Source of the DNA: Lachnospiraceae bacterium
GTDB taxonomy: Bacteria > Bacillota > Clostridia > Lachnospirales > Lachnospiraceae
NCBI GenBank assembly: GCA_017513125.1
Contig: JAFWDI010000010.1
Location: 62,001 to 126,000, forward strand
Length of the DNA stretch: 64,000 nucleotides
Reading direction: 5' to 3'
The notes beneath the pieces were generated by a model. The model did no database searches. It had not been told where the DNA came from and saw only the letters and a list, made by a program, of their open reading frames with translations. Made by a program: the position numbers and the translations under genes. How positions within the stretch are numbered: the first letter of the stretch is position 1; each line of letters begins with the position of its first letter. Of the stretch, positions 59,762 to 64,000 are shown one piece after another.

Positions 59762-60580
59762 ATGTCTACGACCATCATAATTGCAACACATAAAAAATTC
59801 CGCATGCCGGATGACCCGGTCTATCTGCCGCTTCATGTCGGAGCGGAAGGAAAGACCGATGAGACCGGCGCACCGTTGGATCTGGGGTATTGCAAGGATA
59901 ACACCGGCGATAACATCTCGGATCAGAACCCTCAGTTCTGTGAGCTGACGGGCCTTTACTGGGCATGGAAAAATCTGGACGCGGATCACATCGGACTCGT
60001 TCATTACCGCCGCTACTTTAAGGGGAAAGGATCAGGAAACGATCCCTTTGATAACATCCTGACCGGTGCTGAGATCGAGGCACTGATTTCGCAGTATCGT
60101 GTGATCATACCAAAGAAGCGTCATTATTATATTGAGACGCTTTACTCCCACTATGAACATGCGCATCATATCGAGGAGCTGGATACGGCAGAGGCGATCC
60201 TGCGGGAAAAATATCCCGAGTACGGTCCGACCTACGATCAGGTGATCAAGAACCGCACCTGGGGATACATGTTTAACATGATGATCATGGACCGGGCACT
60301 GGTCGACGAATACTGTACCTGGCTGTTCGACATTCTGTTCGAATTGGCAGAACGCCTTACGGGTGATGGACTTACTTCATTCGAAAACCGCTTCCCCGGC
60401 AGAGTGAGTGAGCGCCTGTTCAATGTCTGGCTGGAGTACCAGCTCTCGACCGGACATATCCGTGCCGATGAAGTGCATGAAGTGCCGTTCATTTACATGG
60501 AAAAGATAAACAAGCTGAAGAAGGGCGTTTCTTTCCTGGAAGCGAAGTTTATGAGGAAAAAGCCGCAGAAGAGTTTTTGA
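59762..60580 (+). CDS. DUF4422 glycosyltransferase
   Basis: 272 residues. Family blocks IIATHKKFRMPDDPVYLPLHVG in parts, GDNISDQNPQFCELTGLYWAWKN in parts, HIGLVHYRRYF (near 80), RTWGYMFNMMIMDRAL, and SFENRFPGRVSERLFNVWLEY in parts. These proteins are found in capsule and exopolysaccharide loci and act as glycosyltransferases; donor unknown. Codon use is GC-rich, unlike the genes on both sides, so it may have a separate origin. ATG at 59762 after GGAGA; a TTG at 59741 in frame is less likely. Confidence 0.92.
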   Translation: MSTTIIIATHKKFRMPDDPVYLPLHVGAEGKTDETGAPLDLGYCKDNTGDNISDQNPQFCELTGLYWAWKNLDADHIGLVHYRRYFKGKGSGNDPFDNILTGAEIEALISQYRVIIPKKRHYYIETLYSHYEHAHHIEELDTAEAILREKYPEYGPTYDQVIKNRTWGYMFNMMIMDRALVDEYCTWLFDILFELAERLTGDGLTSFENRFPGRVSERLFNVWLEYQLSTGHIRADEVHEVPFIYMEKINKLKKGVSFLEAKFMRKKPQKSF

Positions 60581-60601
60581 GGCATCATCAGACAAACACT
60601 A

Positions 60602-62290
60602 ATGGCAAAGATACAGTTTGGGAAGAAGAGAATTCATATATTGTTTTTGATAGCCTTTTTTGTCGTGCTGTCTGTTTTAACTGTGGTCTGCGAGACCATA
60701 TATAAAAATGGGAGTGTAAGTATTTCTTCGGCTTCGCAGCTGGCCTTTTTGATTGCCAAAATCATTGTTTTTACACTGGTCTTTTTGGCTCTGTTCAAAT
60801 TGATGCAATTCGGGACAGAACTGGCAGAGAATACTTCAAAGACATCGTGGCTGAGCTGGAGCAAAAAAGACTGGTTTCGCTGTGCGTTTTTCCTGTTTTT
60901 GATATATCTGGTTTATCTGATCATTTTCTATCCGGGGGTATGTAATTATGATACCACGAACGAGATCTATGATCTGATATCCGGCAGTGCTCCGATTCCG
61001 TTTGATTGGATCGGAGGACAGGTAGAGATTTCTGTTTTTTTAAATGATCATCATCCGATATTTGATACTTTGCTTTTCGGCCTGTTTTATAAAATCGGGG
61101 GGAAGCTCGGCGGTTATAATATCGGCGTGTTTATCTATGTGCTTTTTCAGGCGGTGCTTACGTCAGCAGTGTTTTCGACTGCACTGTGTGTGTTGGACAG
61201 GTTTTTAAAGAAGGCTTACTATTTTCAGGTGGTGGGATTTGTTTATTTTGCCGCCATGCCTTTCATAAGCCTGTATGTCATAAACATGGTCAAGGATTCG
61301 CTCTATGCGATGATCTTTGTGGCATACTTCATTGTATATTTGTTTATCATAAAAGAAGGGGTTGACAAAAAGAAACTGGCATTACTGATCATATTATCTG
61401 TTCTTCAGGTATTGACCAAAAAAACCGGGGTCTACGCTGTTCTGATCTGTAATGTTGTATTGTTGTTCCTGCCGACTGTCCGTAAAAATCTCAGACATTT
61501 CGTCGGCGTTCTGGCATCGATGTTTATTCCGGCGCTTCTTATTTTCGTCATTTTTTCAAAGATATTGTTCCCGGCTCTAAATATTTATCCCGGAGGCAAG
61601 CAGGAAATGCTGGGATTGTGTTTTCAGCAGGCAGCTAGAGTGGTTGTGGAGCACGAAGAAGAATTGAGTGATGATGAGCGAGTGATCATAGCAAATGTGA
61701 TCGATTATGACGGAATACGTGAGAATTATAATCTCAATTGTACGGACAGTATCAAAGACACTTATAATTATTATGCGACAGACGAAGAAATCAAAGACTT
61801 TATACGGCTATGGATTTCGTTAGGCCTGAGATATCCCATGGATTATATCTATTCGGTAATCGGGGTCAACGGCGGATATTTTGCGCCTGTATCAACGATT
61901 AATGTGTATCGGCAGATAGCAAATAATGAATTGGGCTTATATAATGTCTCGGCCTTGTCCGGCGCCAGAGATTTTGTTATTAATACCTATACATGGATCA
62001 CTGAAAATCCTGTTTTTTCCGTGCTGTTTTTTATCGTTACGTATGCATGGTGGATACCGGTATTTATCTTGGTATATTTATTTGAGAAAAGAGATCGGCA
62101 CAACATGTTATGTATGGTTCCGATACTGGTCTCGATCCTTTTTCTGATAGTAAGTCCGCTTACAACTTCCAGATATGTTTTGCCGCAGTTGTACACAATG
62201 CCGCTGGTTGTAGGACTGTTGGGGAGGAGTAGGAATAACAGTTCAATTGAATTGAACGGAATGAACGATGAAACAACGGGGGTAGTCTGA
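60602..62290 (+). CDS. Polytopic membrane protein of the DUF6020 type (possible GT-C enzyme)
   Basis: 562 residues with about 12 membrane helices. Conserved-looking motif after the third helix, FYPGVCNYDTTNEIYDLISG, and NDHHPIFDTLLFG, as in DUF6020 proteins that accompany clostridial surface-glycan genes. An extracellular acidic segment (EHEEELSDDERVIIANVIDY in outline) lies near residues 350-420. Probably transfers a sugar from a polyprenyl carrier; this is inferred from topology and the GtrB-like neighbour one base downstream. Family name recalled from sequence pattern, not from a search. Confidence 0.72.
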   Translation: MAKIQFGKKRIHILFLIAFFVVLSVLTVVCETIYKNGSVSISSASQLAFLIAKIIVFTLVFLALFKLMQFGTELAENTSKTSWLSWSKKDWFRCAFFLFLIYLVYLIIFYPGVCNYDTTNEIYDLISGSAPIPFDWIGGQVEISVFLNDHHPIFDTLLFGLFYKIGGKLGGYNIGVFIYVLFQAVLTSAVFSTALCVLDRFLKKAYYFQVVGFVYFAAMPFISLYVINMVKDSLYAMIFVAYFIVYLFIIKEGVDKKKLALLIILSVLQVLTKKTGVYAVLICNVVLLFLPTVRKNLRHFVGVLASMFIPALLIFVIFSKILFPALNIYPGGKQEMLGLCFQQAARVVVEHEEELSDDERVIIANVIDYDGIRENYNLNCTDSIKDTYNYYATDEEIKDFIRLWISLGLRYPMDYIYSVIGVNGGYFAPVSTINVYRQIANNELGLYNVSALSGARDFVINTYTWITENPVFSVLFFIVTYAWWIPVFILVYLFEKRDRHNMLCMVPILVSILFLIVSPLTTSRYVLPQLYTMPLVVGLLGRSRNNSSIELNGMNDETTGVV

Positions 62291-62291
62291 T

Positions 62292-63221
62292 ATGGATAGA
62301 ATTGCAGTTCTGGTTCCCTGCTATAACGAAGCTCAAACGGTAGAAAAAGTCATTCGGGATTTTCAGGGAGTTCTGCCGGAAGCTGTTATCTATGTGTATG
62401 ATAATAACTCTTCTGACGGAACTGCGGAGATTGCGGACAGGGCAGGCGCTGTGGTGCGTCATGAATATCAGCAGGGGAAAGGAAACGTTATCCGTCGTAT
62501 GTTTCGTGAGATCGATGCGGAGTGTTATATCATGACAGACGGAGATGATACTTATCCTGCGGAGTATGCCCGTGAGATGTGCGATAAGGTGCTCGAGAAG
62601 CATGTGGATATGGTGGTGGGGGATAGGCTTTCCTCCACGTATTTTACAGAAAATAAGCGCCCTTTTCACAACTTTGGGAATTCCCTGGTGCGGGGCACTA
62701 TCAATAGACTGTTTAAGTCTGAGATCAAGGATATCATGACTGGATATCGTGCGTTCAGTTATCAGTTTGTGAAGAGCTTTCCTGTTCTTTCTAAGGGCTT
62801 CGAGATCGAGACTGAGATGAGCATCCATGCCGTGGACAAGAATATGTATCTGGATAATGTGATTATTGACTATCGTGACCGGCCGGAAGGGAGCGAGTCA
62901 AAACTGAATACGTATTCAGACGGCATCAAGGTCTTATTGACGATCGCCCGTTTATTTAAAAACTATAAACCGCTGCAGTTTTTTGCATTGATCAGCCTGA
63001 TCCTTTTGATCGTTGCAGTGATCTTCTTCATTCCCGTAGGAGTCGATTTCGTCAGAACCGGAATGGTAGCCCGTTTCCCTACGCTTATCGTTTGCGGGTT
63101 TGTTGTGCTGGCAGCTATTCTGTCCTTCTTTGCGGGCGTTATTTTACAGACGATTCGCCAGAAAGACAGGCAGGATTTTGAGATGCGATTGATCGAGATA
63201 GAAAACAGTAAAAACCAATAA
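62292..63221 (+). CDS. Polyprenyl-phosphate glycosyltransferase (GtrB/DPM1-like)
   Basis: 309 residues. GT2 domain with AVLVPCYNEAQTVEKVI, VYDNNSSDGTAEIA, MTDGDDTYPAEYA (Asp-x-Asp near 80), DIMTGYRAFS and FEIETEMSIHA, then two C-terminal membrane helices (about 232-253 and 268-290). It should make undecaprenyl-phosphate-sugar from a nucleotide sugar. The carrier-linked sugar could feed the two GT-C-like membrane proteins in this locus. Start one base after the upstream stop; RBS GGGGGTAG. Confidence 0.93.
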   Translation: MDRIAVLVPCYNEAQTVEKVIRDFQGVLPEAVIYVYDNNSSDGTAEIADRAGAVVRHEYQQGKGNVIRRMFREIDAECYIMTDGDDTYPAEYAREMCDKVLEKHVDMVVGDRLSSTYFTENKRPFHNFGNSLVRGTINRLFKSEIKDIMTGYRAFSYQFVKSFPVLSKGFEIETEMSIHAVDKNMYLDNVIIDYRDRPEGSESKLNTYSDGIKVLLTIARLFKNYKPLQFFALISLILLIVAVIFFIPVGVDFVRTGMVARFPTLIVCGFVVLAAILSFFAGVILQTIRQKDRQDFEMRLIEIENSKNQ

Positions 63222-63293
63222 ATAAAGGGTGTTATTTATAAACAAGACGGCGGTGTTTTAGCAATAAATTAGATACATATACTTATTATTATT

Positions 63294-63328
63294 AAGAGTG
63301 GAATGCTTTAATGTGTGCCGCTCTTTTT
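63294..63328 (+). terminator. Terminator at the end of the polysaccharide operon
   Basis: AAGAGTGG (63294-63301) pairs with CCGCTCTT (63318-63325, one G-U), followed by TTT. Confidence 0.7.
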
Positions 63329-63365
63329 CGTATTATTAATCTTTTTACAATATCTGGGGGACCTC

Positions 63366-64000
63366 ATGAAGAAAGTCAATAAAGTGAAAATCATTTGTCT
63401 GCTGTTATTTGCGATCCTTGTAATGACTGCATTTCCGTTTCCGGAGTCTCTGGCATATGCGGAGGAAGCTCCGGTTGTAATGATTGATGGAAATGTGCAG
63501 GCTGCTTCTGATGAGGAAAATGTATCCGACGGCCTGACAGCAGAGACTGGAGACGGCAATGTTCTTTCAGAGACTTTAGAACCTGAAGTTCAGGAACCTG
63601 TAATTATTGAAAATGACGATGCAGAAATAAGCGAAGATATAGATGTATCGGTTGAGGATACTGTCATACCGGAAGAAACGGAGGCTATAGTTGCCGTAAC
63701 GAGGAGAGCTGCAGTTACAGTGTCTGAGCCGATTGAGGAAGAGACTGTTGAAGAAACACCGGCAGTTTTAGGCGCGACCAGAGCATCTGTAAGTACTGGC
63801 TTTCAAATGGAGACGTTGCCCGATGGTCGGAGAATCATTGTATATTATCTCAATGGTGCGAAGGTATACGGTCAAAAGCATATCGGTGATTACTGGTACA
63901 TGTTCGACATGGACACAGGTGCAATGGTGACCGGCTTCTTCCAGCATACTGCCCAGACAAATCCGGTCGGAGGTCCGAAGATCTGTTATTACGATGCGAA
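63366..64000 (+). CDS. Secreted acidic protein with putative cell-wall-binding repeats (cut by right edge)
   Basis: The first 211 codons are in view. Signal peptide: basic MKKVNKVK, hydrophobic core, probable cleavage after LAYA. A Glu/Asp-rich, low-complexity region of about 110 residues follows (EDTVIPEETEAIV, EEETVEETPAV), then KVYGQKHIGDYWYMFDMDTG and TGFFQH, which look like the YG-type choline/glucan-binding repeats of clostridial surface proteins. The enzyme or binding domain is beyond the window. It lies just after the glycan operon and could bind its product. ATG after GGGGGAC. Confidence 0.8.
   Translation, partial: MKKVNKVKIICLLLFAILVMTAFPFPESLAYAEEAPVVMIDGNVQAASDEENVSDGLTAETGDGNVLSETLEPEVQEPVIIENDDAEISEDIDVSVEDTVIPEETEAIVAVTRRAAVTVSEPIEEETVEETPAVLGATRASVSTGFQMETLPDGRRIIVYYLNGAKVYGQKHIGDYWYMFDMDTGAMVTGFFQHTAQTNPVGGPKICYYDA

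Noticed and set aside
1-64000. CRISPR arrays, tRNA or rRNA genes, insertion sequences and prophage
   Set aside because: No regular spaced repeats, cloverleaf-like segments, transposase or phage genes were noticed on reading both strands.

Overview
The window looks like a chromosomal segment of a GC-rich member of the Bacillota, class Clostridia, most likely Lachnospiraceae or a near relative. The assignment rests on type III glutamine synthetase, an ammonium channel fused to a PII domain, FeoA-FeoB fused in one chain with a small Cys-rich partner, polysaccharide genes of the DUF4422/LicD/IspD-like kind, strong AGGAGG-type ribosome binding sites and sigma-A type promoters. No marker gene allows a species call. 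No rRNA, tRNA, CRISPR array, prophage or insertion sequence was seen.

Layout. (1) 1-11.5 kb is a glutamine-nitrogen block: glutamate synthase large subunit (minus strand, cut by the left edge), type III glutamine synthetase, an Amt-PII fusion, PurF, CarA and CarB. gltB and glnN diverge from a compact promoter region with a dyad on the gltB promoter and a terminator-like hairpin in the glnN leader. (2) 11.7-31.5 kb holds ordinary metabolic and membrane genes: a flavin-reductase-fold protein, a DUF218 membrane protein, a class II aldolase plus MtnA-like isomerase pair that resembles the lower half of a 5-deoxypentose (DHAP shunt) pathway, a two-component system, a membrane glycosyltransferase, two phosphatases with an aminotransferase, a Na/phosphate cotransporter with PhoU-like domain, a MATE exporter, and a FeoAB iron-uptake operon followed by flavin reductase, nitroreductase and an acetyltransferase. 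A possible small-RNA unit lies at about 19.9-20.06 kb. (3) 31.5-37.4 kb is a redox cassette governed by a TetR regulator whose promoter carries two copies of a TGACA-N3-TGTCA type operator: two aldo/keto reductases, a flavin reductase, a flavodoxin-fold protein, then a divergent SDR and a ferredoxin-nitroreductase. (4) 39.2-43.1 kb (minus strand) has three tandem paralogous MFS exporters. (5) 43.3 kb to the right edge is a cell-surface polysaccharide locus: UDP-sugar epimerase, UDP-galactopyranose mutase, initiating phosphoglycosyltransferase, IspD-like cytidylyltransferase with an epimerase partner, flippase, Wzz-like chain-length protein, Wzy-like polymerase, LicD, several glycosyltransferases, a double acyltransferase-3 protein, and the start of a secreted repeat protein.

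Composition changes sharply: 1-47 kb is GC-rich with GC-ending codons, about 47.1-59.7 kb is clearly AT-richer, and the DUF4422 gene at 59.8 kb returns to GC-rich codon use. The serotype-specific core therefore looks like an imported or replaced cassette. The high GC content produces very long antisense open frames (for example opposite carB), which were discarded.

Most interesting points: the Amt-PII fusion lacking the uridylylation Tyr; the leader hairpin of glnN; the iterated TTGTAA array driving an orphan transcript; the TetR double operator; the Wzz protein ending in what looks like a BY-kinase fold without its P-loop; the tandem acyltransferase-3 fusion with a degenerate second half; and the mtnA-like/aldolase pair.
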